DNA from: Oscheius sp. JU75
Lineage: Eukaryota; Nematoda; Chromadorea; Rhabditida; Rhabditidae
Assembly (NCBI GenBank): GCA_037178855.1
Contig: JASJZC010000001.1
Coordinates: forward strand, 6,696,001-6,760,000
Direction: 5' to 3'
DNA length: 64,000 bases
A program made the position numbers and the translations under genes. The notes under the pieces were generated by a model that was not told the origin of the DNA, ran no database searches, and was given only the letters and a program-made list of their open reading frames with translations. Positions 24,201-34,623 of this stretch are shown here, one piece after another. Each line of letters opens with the position of its first letter. Within the stretch, counting starts at the first letter, position 1.

Positions 24201-26034
24201 TTTCTTCTCTTCTTTATTTTCCCTCCACTTTTCACTGAATCTTCTTGGATATATCATTTGTTTCTACCTATCTTCAGTTGTACTCTATTCAGTTCTAGCA
24301 AGAGGATAGAGTCCTTCTCTAGATTAGCCGGTTTTAAATAATCGGTCTTTTTCATAAAGGACCTTTGATTATATTTCCGTTCTTTCTCTTTAAACCTCGT
24401 TTTTTTACCCTATCGGAACAACATTGCCCATTTTTTACAAAAGCAAGCAATGGGAATAACCGAGTTTTACTCTTACTCGAATACTTACTTTCTCTCTCAC
24501 TTGTACACAATCATAAGAACGGAATACTAATGAGCTAAACGCGATTTCGATTGGAGATTCTGGCGTAATCCGCAGTCCCCGATTCGGTTCCGTTCATTTG
24601 TGTGGTGTCGCTTTCCGTTCTCTCTCTTCCCCCAAAGGAGGGAAGGGAGGATTAAAGGACAACACTTAATTGAATCGTCGCGCCTACAGCTGTGCTGTCT
24701 CTTTAATTGTGCTCCGAGAGGAGAATTTATAGCTCCTTTTTCGGGAACACCTGGGGTCAGACTTCCGCTGACCATTGTTCACCATTCATAATTGTCACCT
24801 TTGCAGTCCAAACGCACCGAAGAGTCTGGTGACGGTGACGACAGACACCGTCAGGCCGGAATCACCCAACGCCATCCATCCACCCTCACAGATTGAGGAC
24901 GTCCGACACGTGACTATCAGTCCGCCGCTCCCATCAAAGTGAGTTACAGATGACGTCAGATGGCCTTTAGGTTAATTACTCAAAGGCACATTTATAGCTA
25001 ATGGTAAACAGGACTCTTTTGTCGAATTAGATTTTTTATTTCTTTTCTATTCTTTTTCGGTTCGAAAATCAACGGGGAAGATCTAGGATGACTGCCGGAA
25101 AACCTCTATTAGAAGCCATCCTTACATAAGAAATACACAATTGCGTATTTCTTACGCCAGGAGGCTTCTAATAGAGATTTATTCAATGGAACATTCTGTG
25201 AAAATGATTTTTCTTTTCAGAAAAATGGCCGAGCACGAGAACCCTTTCCGTCCAGAGGAAGTTCTCTACCACGAAGTGGACCCGATCGTGGAACAGTACC
25301 TGCACAAACCCTTCCCTCCCAGCCATCCCGGCAGTGCCCAAACGACGCCGGTCAAACGAGTCGACTCACCACAAAGAGACGCTCCAGCCTACTATCAGAA
25401 CGGTCTTTCAAAAGAACAGCTACTGGAGAAGAGCGATAAAATGGACCACAATGGGAAGAGACACAGCAGCCTGACTGACCCGAATCAGTAAGTTTTCCTC
25501 CGGTGTTTGTCTCTCACAGTAGAATAGAGTAACCATACTTTTTTTTGTTTAGGAAGCCACTGCGTTCTGTTCTCAAGGTTAGTTTAGTGTAGCCTGCTCT
25601 GGCTTACAGTTATAACCTCAATGGTGGTCGAGAGGATGTTTCTTTCCTAAACCAGCATGGGTCGAGAGCCGAAGTAGTACGGGCTAGATGGAAGGGGGCA
25701 GAGCGACCTTGCTCTCTAACGTGTGAACACTTGAAGAGTTAAAGAAGTGCACTGCACGGCCTAGGGTCTCTTCCGGGCTTCTAAACTTTACTGGGTACCT
25801 TGCAGCCTATAACTATAACAAAACGAGAAGAAAAAGAGTCAAGGTTGCCCAAATACTGGCCTTGCATCCAGCCTATTAGGCTTGTACCACCCTTCTCCAA
25901 CTCCTAAAACAAAATTTCTTTTCAGCACGTCAGCTTTGACGGAAGACACCTTCCAAGACGATCTTCCGCCGGCTGGCAAGGTCGAGCTGGTCAATGTCAA
26001 GCGGAAGAGATGCGGGTGCTGCACTGTTTCCTAA
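18261..26034 (+). CDS. CaaX-box protein with alternative first exons and a PP1-docking-like motif
   Basis: I do not recognise the family. Splice phases join 18261-18322 (exon C) or 20860-20906 (exon A) to 20959-21051, then 24807-24938, 25221-25487 and 25926-26034. A third start, 21516-21523 (exon B, eight bases), joins 24807 directly. Each combination stays in frame, giving 220, 215 and 171 residues. Starts A and C both complete the same codon, giving K-K/R-VSFGND, an RVxF-like protein phosphatase 1 docking motif. The body contains NPFRPEEVLYHEVD. The last exon ends KRKRCGCCTVS, a basic stretch, extra Cys and a CaaX box as in paralemmins, so prenylation and membrane anchoring are likely. A 25-nt exon at 25553-25577, if included, shifts the final frame to a stop at 26099 and removes the CaaX. 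Coding status is inferred from phase agreement, not homology. Confidence 0.6.
18323..20859. other. Intron between alternative first exons
   Basis: Pyrimidine-rich, without recognised genes. Just upstream of exon A (20588-20815) a plus-strand frame looks coding-like (for example FCFPVRWKAISH and KLPTFVKVACHVPS) but is cut by in-frame stops TAA and TGA; it may be a decayed gene fragment or untranslated leader. Confidence 0.4.
21052..24806. other. Long intron with an internal alternative start
   Basis: 3.7 kb, pyrimidine-rich, with no other gene recognised. It contains the eight-base alternative start exon ATGAGCAA at 21516-21523 followed by donor GTAAGTTT, preceded by a GC-richer, CTC-rich stretch that could be a promoter region. 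Confidence 0.45.
25103..25177 (+). repeat. Short hairpin-forming inverted repeat in an intron
   Basis: The arms CTCTATTAGAAGCC and TAAGAAATAC at 25104-25133 recur inverted at 25145-25176, with an internal loop between and a very small terminal loop, so the RNA would form a hairpin of about 35 bp. It lies in the intron before exon 25221. A related 15-mer (CCTCTGTTAGAAGCC) occurs at about 18422. Candidates are a microRNA-like precursor or a tiny MITE. Confidence 0.65.
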
Positions 26035-26099
26035 CAGATTCCAAGACTCCCCCACCCCAAACTCCTACCATTCTGGACGCCTCTCACTTCAATTTCTAA

Positions 26100-26494
26100 A
26101 GGCTCCCCTGTTTCCTTCCCAACTAGCCGACTCGTTTTTCCCCTAAAGATTCCTTGTTTTAGCGCTATAGGTACCGTAGACCAGTCGGCTACTGTATACT
26201 ACCGGTGTTCCTCCTTATTTCTTGCAAAGATACGCGCTCCTGAGCTTGTTCTCTATCCCTTCTAGCTTCCTTGCACCTTTGCATACATCTCGCACAAAGA
26301 AATATTCGTCGATTGTTGAATTTAGCGCTCAGATGCGCCGAGTACAATGAAGATATTTTCCAGCAATTCTTTGGAATCAAATCAACAATAAATACCTATC
26401 TGGTATGGAAAGAAATACAAAAAAAGCACAAGGGAAGAAATCACAATAAAAAGTAGACGAACAGGAGGGGAATGTGGAGTCGGCAATTGGATCC
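26100..26494. other. Intergenic region between convergent genes
   Basis: 3' flank of the CaaX gene and of SRP19 (minus). AATAAA occurs at about 26387 on the plus strand. No other feature seen. Confidence 0.5.
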
Positions 26495-27432
26495 TTACTT
26501 CTTCTTCTTGTTCTTTTTGGCACCGGCGGCTCCGGCAGCGCTTGGTGCCACGTAGCCAGGCTGACGCGTCTTCAACTTGGGAATCATCTCGGCAAGATGG
26601 AGCAGAATCGAGGCTCCTAGAATAAAACAAAAAGAATTGAGGTTTTCCGTTGTTCGAGACTAGTCTGCGTCATTTTTAGCCTGTATTTTTGCCCCCACTG
26701 TGCTTCGTTCATTGACTAGTCTCTCTACTACTAAAGCGCAATGGTATGTCCGTGCGTCACCACGAGAAAAAAGGTGGCAATTTACTACATGTTAAGAATT
26801 AAGTTGACAAGCCAGCTTTTGGGCAAAATTGGAATCTTAGACTATTGGAGAAATAGAGAAGCCGCCTGTTGTCAATGGTAAGACAAGACTAAGGGACGGC
26901 GAAGCCGTCATAGACGACTGGTCGTTTGATTAAAACATAGCGAACTGGCTCGAATACCACACCATCAACGGACTGATGACATCAAACACTTTTCGTAGGC
27001 GATTCCTACGTATTTGAGCACGTATACTGTTTCCAATCATTATCCCCCTCCACAATATGTCAAATGGGACAAAGAAGAAGAAACGTACTTGTAGGAAAAT
27101 CCTTATATTTCGGTTTGCCATCATCCTCCTTCAGCTGTACACGAACACGTCCCTGAGACTCCGGCTCTCTATCCTGATTGCGAGAATACATCTTGTTGGG
27201 TTCGAGGTTGGCTTCAAGACCGGCAGCCTGTAGAACTTGTTGGATTTCGGCACATGTAGGAGCCGTAACAGCCTGAAATGAAGCGAAAATAAGCGAACAG
27301 AACAATTGGACTAACTCGCTCTTTTGCCACTTTTCTACCTTGCTCTTGCGTCTTACTGACGTCTAGGTAAGCGGGATAGATAGTAATCCAACGCTTCTGA
27401 TCGGAAAATGGCAGTTTCTTCGCGTCTGACAT
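26495..27432 (-). CDS. SRP19: Signal recognition particle 19 kDa protein (SRP19)
   Basis: SRP19 binds the S domain of SRP RNA and helps load SRP54 during assembly of the particle that targets nascent secretory proteins to the ER. Exons on the minus strand are 27432-27316, 27272-27089 and 26616-26495, giving 140 residues (human 144). The family signature is clear: RWITIYPAYLDV near the N-terminus, NKMYSR in the middle, GRVRVQLKEDDGKP, then ASILLHLAEMIPKLKTR and a Lys-rich tail ending KKNKKKK. The two introns are 43 and 472 nt. It lies 421 bp downstream of PAF1 on the same strand. Confidence 0.95.
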
Positions 27433-27853
27433 CTGAAAAGAAGAATTTGGAGCTCAGAAATCGAGAAAAGTGCTTCGCATTAGGAAGGAATAGATAGAAA
27501 ACAGGCATATAACTGAAAAGGTGGATTTTTCTTCTCTAAAAGCTCATAGTTTGGATAGAAACTAAGTCAAAATAACAGTTAAAAAGGAAATTAAAATGGA
27601 ACGTGGCCTATGCTCGATATTCTGCTCGCAACTCACGCAGCGTTGGAATTAAACAGCATGCAGAGACCTCCCTGAACCTGTAGCACATCACCAAATAAGA
27701 AAGTCTATTGCACCTTTGTTAAGCAGAAAAGGCACAAAACAAGGCATTCGAAACGTAGATTTGATCAGGAAACAACCAGGGAAAAAGAACAAATGATGAC
27801 TAACAATCTTTATCTCTAAAAAGCTAAGTTCAAAAGAGCAAGTATATAAACTA
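27433..27853. other. Region between PAF1 and SRP19
   Basis: AT-rich spacer between two minus-strand genes. It would contain the PAF1 3' UTR and any SRP19 leader acceptor. No coding frame recognised. Confidence 0.5.
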
Positions 27854-29516
27854 CTAATGAAGATCTGGAGAAGGCGGCTCAAACTTGATATTTATGACGC
27901 GTTCTGGAGTCTTCTGCTCCATCTTGATCTGTACGGTACGGCTGTCGATGCGTTCTGGAGAAGTCGGCTCCGTCTTGATCTGTACAGTTCGAAGTTTGTT
28001 TGGATTTGCGTCGATGTTCTGAACAGACTGTGCAGTCACAAAGATATTGAAGCAAACTGACGTTTTCCTGATATTGATAGTGAGTTGTCAGATTTTGCTT
28101 GCAGTCTTCGTCATTGTCGGCCGAAGACGAAGAGAACGACTCATTGCCATCAGATGATTGCTCTTCTTCCGAGTTTTCTTTATGTTCCGAATCCTCATCT
28201 CCACTAGAAGCCTCGTCATGCGTCAGACGCAGCAAGTTATTGTGAGCTTTGAGCTGTTCTTCGGAATCCATCGGCCGAGCAGAGAATATGCGCACTTCTT
28301 TCTCCTGAACGAACCGTAGAGAAAACAATTGGGAGTCTCACCTTATGATTCTGATGAAGCATTCGGGTAAGATTAATGGTTTCATCGATAGGCGCATAAT
28401 AGACGTGCTCAGTGTTGAAATTGAAGTAAAAGCCCTGAAAATTGGGATCCTTTCGTAGCAGGATAAAAGAAACCTCAGATTGAGCTGATCCTCTTTCGCC
28501 ATATTCTCGGTCCAGAACATAAGAATATTCCGGTTCAATACAATGTTCCCCTTCGACGTCGTCTTCGAGGGCCATTGATTCCAGGAGATTGCCGATCGTG
28601 TCAACGTCGGGAACGAAATGAGCCCATTTTTTGTCTCCTTTTCTGAATAGACACAATTACTTAGTGAAAAGTAAACGACATACATCAAATGTCCCATGGT
28701 GATAGCTCTTGTTTTCAGTTCTTCTGGAATATTGCGAGGATTTGGACGAGCCGGAAAATCGACAGAGACGAAATGGTGAGAGAATCCCTGAAATTAAATA
28801 TTAAGAATGATGAGTACCAAGCCTACACGGAAATCTGGAAGAATGAACGTTTCCTCGACAGCATGAACACCGGGCTTGTAAGGATGAGCCTCGCAATTTG
28901 TCTTTGCGTCTTCAAATGTCTGCTGGATGGCTTCAATTTGCTCTTCTCGACTTTTCCGCTTGTAGACAACGCCTTCTTTCTCTAGTCGATAGCCAACTTT
29001 CGTCTCGATACGCTCGTCCTTGTCAAAGACTGTTTTGGTGACCTTCTTCTCGACATGTTGCCTATGCGACTGAATAAAGGTGGTCGGTGCTTGCTGTGGT
29101 TTGACGAACACGCTATAGATCCGTTTGAGAATGAAAATACTCGACAAACTTGGATATCCTCTTATTTTCAGCCATTTCATGCTGCAGCAGCAGTTGGTCC
29201 TTCCAGTGAATCTTTGGTGTAGGAATTTGCATCTTGTACGCGTCCGGATCTGTAAAGTCTATCTTCACGCCGACGTCGAACTCCGCTAGGACGGGGCGTC
29301 TATCATTGAGAGACGGTTCTTCCCGGATTTTGATGAAACTAAGCAAACAGATAGAGGCAAAAGTGGTAAAAGAACCTACCTATCAAAGTTCTTCTTTCTA
29401 TGAATGAACTTGGCTCGATATGGCGGCTCCGGAAGCGTGTTTGTGTACTTGTGACACGGCAAGAGATCGTTGATATCGTTCCCTTGCGGGTTATTCGCAG
29501 CCGACATCTTCTTCAT
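27854..29516 (-). CDS. PAF1: RNA polymerase II-associated factor 1 (PAF1)
   Basis: PAF1 is the core of the Paf1 complex, which travels with RNA polymerase II and supports elongation and histone marking. Minus-strand exons are 29516-29380, 29338-29150, 29112-28827, 28787-28684, 28642-28342, 28304-28062 and 28018-27854; all phases agree, giving 474 residues. Diagnostic segments are LPCHKYTNTLPEPPYRAKFI at the N-terminus, FDVGVKIDFTDPDAYK, IEAIQQTFEDAK, VEETFILPDF and the PEYSYVLDREYG region. Residues about 355-400 are acidic and serine-rich, as usual. The last exon (about residues 421-474) is unusual: three tandem IKxE...(S/T)P units. TTTTCAG immediately precedes the first ATG, indicating trans-splicing. 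The last intron could alternatively end nine bases earlier. Confidence 0.93.
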
Positions 29517-29894
29517 CTGAAAATGTTACTTTATGTATAAGCTCAAAAGGAATACATTGAGAGAGAAAAGTACCGGAGGCAAGAAACTAAAGCTGGTCTA
29601 AATAGTTATAAATGTGCAAGCCAGAGTTACTGTAATCGTTGCGAGACCTTTTTTATTCGTCCTTTAAGTATAGCGGCTGCAGTTACCGTAACACGCATTA
29701 AAAATCTAGCATGTGTTCAAATACATATCTGTAAAGGGTTATTTTTGCGCAGATCCAGCCAGGCATGAAAAACCTGGTAATCATAGACGATGTAAATATG
29801 AGACCAGTGCTATAAGGTAAGAGTCTAAGATTGCTAAGAACCTAAGAAAAAGATCAACAATAGCTAAGAGACCGTTTATTCGTTTAATAAGATT
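29517..29894. other. Intergenic region
   Basis: AT-rich spacer between the tyrosine kinase 3' end and the PAF1 start, both on the minus strand. Nothing recognised apart from the PAF1 leader acceptor. Confidence 0.5.
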
Positions 29895-31320
29895 TTATTC
29901 GGCCGGTCCGAGGAAGCTTTCGGCACTACTGCTCTTCTTGCCATAGCGGCTTTGCCCGAGCTGGGGGCTGATCGTCGACGGCTTCTTGTTAGCCGGCTGT
30001 TCGCAGCTGTCTTCCTCTTCCTCCACGATCTTCAATCCGGTGAACTTTTCCATCCAGATGCGGACACTCTGCATCGTGGCTCGCTGATCGGGTCTGAATT
30101 CATTTTTGACTAGTCTTACATCACCTCTTTCAGCTTGCCTGTGATTCCACATCTTTTCCTGGACATAGGTGACGAGGGTGGAAGGAGTTTCAGCAGGGAA
30201 GACGTTCCAGTTGCCGCTGTCGATTCGTTCCTTGCTCTCAGTGTTGTTGAGGCCGTCGTAGGATTCTTTGCAGGCGAATATTTCCCAGATGAGGACTCCG
30301 AGACTGTAGACATCAGTCTTTTGGCTGAAGATGAACTGCTTGATCGACTCTGGAGCCATCCACTTGATTGGCATCTTCTGGGCCGTCTTCATCTTGTACA
30401 GAGTGGCGGAGCGAGAGAGTCCAAAGTCGCTGATCTTGACCATCTTGTCCTCGTCGTAGAGACAGTTCCTGAAGGTTGAGCTAGTTAAACAAGGAACAGG
30501 AGTACCTGGATGCAAGGTCACGATGAAGAACAACCTTCCGATGCAGGTATTCGAGCCCCCAGACTGCTCCCATGACCATCTGCAGCTTCTCATCGCGGTC
30601 AATCACTCCGGCATGCTTCTTCAGATACGCGTCCAATCCTCCTCCTTTGACGTACTCGAGAAGAATGTAGAGAGGATGCTCACAAAGAGCGACGCCGTAG
30701 GTCCTGACCACATTCCGATGCTTGAGATCGCGCTGGAGACGAGCCTCGGCCATCATTTCCTGGATCTGTTCTCGACTTATCACTCCCTTCAGCGACTTGA
30801 TGGCTACCTTGACTTCTTTCCCATTGGTTCTCTTCTTCAGTGTTCCCTTGTAGACCTCTCCGAAGGCTCCTTGACCCAATAGTCGACCCACACTGACGTC
30901 CTTGTGGTAGTGTTCCCATCCCATCAGTCGAATAGCTCGAAGAAGACGGATCATGACATCACCGGTGTGGAACGGAGAGTGCTTGTAGTGGCTGATGAGC
31001 TGCTGGATAGTTTCGAACCTCTGGCCAGCCTCGATCGCGTAGCGGCCACCGACATGCTTTATGATGATGTTCTTGATCATGGCTTCCTTGACGTCCTGGT
31101 CCACTGGTCTGCCTTTGTTGCATTTTCCTTCCGGATCGATGAGCACAGCTACGACGAGCTCCTTCCTCCTCTTGTTGGCCTCGCACATTACCTCGGTAGC
31201 TCGCAGGATGTAGTCGCCGTTCATGATGAGGACGGAGGCAATGTCTTCTCTCGGCAGGAATCCGTGGTAGGACTGCTCCTTGACGACTTCTTTCTCCCAG
31301 TCCTCCGTCGTCGCAGCCAT
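29895..31320 (-). CDS. SH2-domain non-receptor tyrosine kinase (Fer/Fes-like, nematode type)
   Basis: It would phosphorylate tyrosines in the cytoplasm, often at the membrane. Two exons on the minus strand, 31320-30506 and 30468-29895, give 462 residues. An SH2 domain occupies about residues 17-115 with the phosphotyrosine-binding Arg at R40 (GDYILRATE). The kinase follows: glycine loop GQGAFG at 149-154, VAIK lysine K175, HRDLASRN at 266-273, DFGLSR at 286-291 and an APE motif. All catalytic residues are present. It lacks the N-terminal F-BAR of vertebrate Fer, like the expanded short Fer-type kinases of nematodes, many of which are sperm-enriched. An unusual insert (about RGDVRLVKNE) sits before the conserved RPDQRATM of the C-lobe. 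The 37-nt intron splits the HRDLASR codon run. Confidence 0.93.
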
Positions 31321-32304
31321 CTTCGGAGCAGCAACTGGCGGTAACTCTCTTGCTAAAGTTCCTTTGTCTTACGGTACTTTGGACAAGATTAGAGCAATAA
31401 TAATCGACAAACAAAGGACTACAAAAGTTTCCTAAATCACCTAATCCTGTTCTGAATGGATCTCTACTTTATCGCTTTCTGTCCACTACAACGAGCACTG
31501 GGATCAGAAAAGATGGAAGTTGCCAAAACAGGTAAATCATTACGGACAAAAACAAGGAACAGCGTCACTACAATATGCCGACAGCCAGCATTGAGGTTGT
31601 CGCCATCTACGTAAACACTCCAGATGTTACTCCAAAGAAATACTGTGCAACTAAGGGTTGGTAGGACTTCGGTTATAGATTCGATCATTCCGGTAAGGTC
31701 TTTTTCTTTTGAAACATTCAATCTTCAGCTTGTGATTCAATGTCCTATCCTCTTGTTCCCCACTACCCGAATGGGATCGCATGGCCAAATGCGATACATG
31801 AATGCCTGAAACCAATCGAAGAGGTTGACCCAGAGCCAGTACTACTGTCACTACATTTATGTGCGACAGTTTCAATCCTCTTCACGTGCTGGCAAGCTGT
31901 TCCAGCAGTTTGATTCGAATTGAACAATCGTCTCACATCCCCGTCAAAATGCCCTTTGCCATGTCTATCAGTCTCGCTGTACCACCATGGGAGGTATCAA
32001 CAAAAGACTCCACTCCCGTTGCTCTCAACATTGTGGAGACTTGTTCTTTAGTCGACCGGTTAGTCTTTTTTTAGAAGAGGCTCCCTTAGTATGTGCTTAT
32101 CTAGTGCGAGTTATTATAAACGTTTTTGTTCCTTGCTCAATAAAACCACCGACTGGTCATCAAAAAAGAGAAATCCTAGCAAAACGAGTTACCGAAGAGA
32201 AGCCCCTAGAAACAGTGGCAGCAGAGGAGAATGAACTGTTATTTCAACAAAATGATATAACGTACAACAAGAGAGTATCAACAGAAACAACATCAACAAC
32301 CAGA
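31321..32304. other. Intergenic region of about 1 kb
   Basis: Between the NOP56 3' end and the kinase start (both minus). Several short open frames on both strands, none with motifs. No repeat family recognised. Confidence 0.45.
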
Positions 32305-34555
32305 CTACTCGTCTGCAGCGGCCTTGCTCTTCTTCTTCTTTTTCTTCTTTGGCTCGCCCTCATTCTCCTCGACTGGAGCAGCAGCTTCAGTCTCCTCTTC
32401 GGCGGCAGCCTTGCGTTTAGCTTCCTTCTTGGCCTGCTTCTTTCTCTTCTTCAACACCTGCAAGTTTTGATGTTCAGAAAACTCTTTCATGGTTCGAGTC
32501 ACGCAGCTCTCAGAAAATATTTTCGTAACTTCTCACCTTCTCGACTGCTGGGGCAGACTCTTCTTGAGCAACTTTCATCACCTCGAGGTTTTTGCGAGGA
32601 ATCTCTCCAGTCTCGAAGTACTTCAGTCGTTCTTCAACTTGCTCACGAAGATGTTCGCCGAACGTTGGAATGGGGACCTGAAAATCCTTCGTAAGTTGAA
32701 ATTGGGCATATTTTACCTCGGAGAAGCAGTCGATTCTAGAGGCGATAGTACACTTATTGGCCAGGAAACGCGAAATGCGGCCCTTGTTTTTAGCAGAAGC
32801 ACGGCCAATGAACGAAGAATGATACAGAAGCCCGTACTTTGGTGTGGCGGCTGAAAGCCAAGCATTGACAACATCGCAAACATGAATTAATTCGTTGTCT
32901 CCAGGTTCATGGTGAACGCGTTTAGAGAAACCGCATCAGCCCTGATCCTGGGTAAATTATTTTGCATATTCGCGAATCGGAACTGATTGAATCACAGAGC
33001 CGGATTAGAAATATGCTAACAGACCAAGTAAAAGAACAACTTACATCTAGTCTTCAGAGCACGGAAGAGGGCTTTTTCGGCTCCGAGAATCTGTACAGTC
33101 GAGGCAGGGTACTTGGCCAAGTTGGTAAGAGATCCAGCGTGCGAAATGAGTCGAGCACCAACTTGTTCTCCAATCAGAGCGCTCAAAGAAGGAGCACAGC
33201 TGTTCATGCGGTCCTTGATGTACTCGTGAAGCTGTTGGCGGTACTCCGTGAGCTGAGCCACGCGGGCGGCGAAACGTTCAATGTTGATGAGGTCCATGTC
33301 AGAGATGTCCATTCCCATCGAGGTACGAGCAGCCTCGATAATTTCGTCAGTCTTTTCCTGGTCCTCGACAATGTCGATAATCTTTTGAGGGGCCTCAGGA
33401 TCCTCTTGCATTTTATTGCGATCGAGAATGGCGACAGCAAGGCGAGCGTATTTGTACTGGTCGGGAACGAGCTTGAAGAGCTCTGGGAAGTGGTAAGAGT
33501 ACCTAGAATATGAGCATAATTGAACAAAGAGGGAAAGCTGACCATTCACGAATTCTCATTCCGAACAAGTTAATATCCTTGTCAAGTTGGTCCAGAAGAG
33601 CAATCGACTGAATGACCATGTTGTCGACACGATGGACATCGAACTTGACCTACAACTGGAAGATTAGGCCCGACTCAAAAAGTTGGCTACTTTTCCACGA
33701 GAATAACTGTGGCCCAGAGAAAGCTGAGCCTTCGACAGAGAGTGATGAGGTAGGTCTTTAGCCAACTGAGCGAAGTGGACGCGAATACCTCGGAGAATCT
33801 GGAAAAAGTCACTAAATGAGGCCAAATATCGTCATCGGTGATGGCTTCCTGTGAAGCCAACGCACCTCGGTAATAACGCCTCCGAAAACTAGCTTGATGC
33901 CAGGAATAGCTTCAGTGAGCGATCCGGCTAGTTTCGAATCATTAATTCCAAGAACAGCTTTACTCTTCTTCTTCGGAAGGTTGTTTTCCAGGAAGGCGAC
34001 CAGATCGGCATGACACAGACCTAAAAACAAATGTTCAGTTAGATAGTAATTCTCAAAAACATTTGAGGTACGAAAAAATCAGACTGATCGTTATAGCATG
34101 TGTACGAATCGTCAAGGTTTCAAAACGCCAGACCGGGATACCAACATGCGACCCCATCGATAAGAGGTCCATCAAAATATACCTTCAGAAATGGCGTTGC
34201 AGTTCTCGAGTGCAGCTTCGGTGTTCTTGAACGGATCGAAAGCAGCCAGCTTCACGATTCCGTTGAACTTCTTCACGTCGGCGATAGCAGCATCAACCTG
34301 TAAATGTGGGAATAGTACGAGAAAGGAAACATTATTTCCGTATTGAATGCAGACTACTCTCTACTTTATAGCATGCGTACGAATCGTCAAAGATTTTAAA
34401 CACTGGGCCGGGATACCAGCATGCAAATAAAATAAGTTTATCAGGTCCCAACAAACCTCAGGAACGATGAGGGCAGCATCTTCGAACTCCTTCACCTTCA
34501 GCAAGGCGTAGCCGACCGCATGCTCGTAGAGCACATAGTGTGGCACTTCTGACAT
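32305..34555 (-). CDS. NOP56: Nucleolar protein 56 (NOP56), box C/D snoRNP core protein
   Basis: NOP56 pairs with NOP58 and fibrillarin in box C/D snoRNPs that methylate rRNA. Minus-strand exons are 34555-34457, 34297-34183, 34020-33866, 33798-33691, 33649-33543, 33502-33045, 32850-32717, 32677-32537 and 32457-32305; phases agree and give 489 residues. The N-terminus [17 protein letters not shown], the coiled-coil segment, and the Nop domain with [27 protein letters not shown] and [10 protein letters not shown] are near-identical to NOP56 of other animals; EIPRKNL marks the end, before a KKKKKKK tail. The start fits NOP56 rather than NOP58. Introns 1, 2 and 6 are 159, 162 and 194 nt, much longer than its others; NOP56 introns often host snoRNAs. 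Introns 1 and 2 share a conserved element, listed separately. Confidence 0.96.
34104..34157. ncRNA. Conserved intronic element, copy in NOP56 intron 2
   Basis: About 54 bases, starting GCATGTGTACGAATCGTCAA on the plus strand and ending ACCGGGATACCAACATGC. The ends can pair (GCATGT with ACATGC). A diverged copy lies in intron 1 at 34372-34425. It could be a guide-RNA hairpin transcribed with NOP56 (minus) or a tRNA-like repeat on the plus strand. Confidence 0.4.
34372..34425. ncRNA. Conserved intronic element, copy in NOP56 intron 1
   Basis: Starts GCATGCGTACGAATCGTCAA on the plus strand and ends GCCGGGATACCAGCATGC; the ends pair GCATGC with GCATGC. Against the copy in intron 2, one base pair of this stem has changed on both sides (U-A to C-G), which hints at a selected RNA structure. 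Confidence 0.4.
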
Positions 34556-34623
34556 GGTTGTCAGAGGCTCAAATGTACCCCTGAAATCCTCAAATTACTC
34601 TTGGAAAATTCTGATAAATTTTT

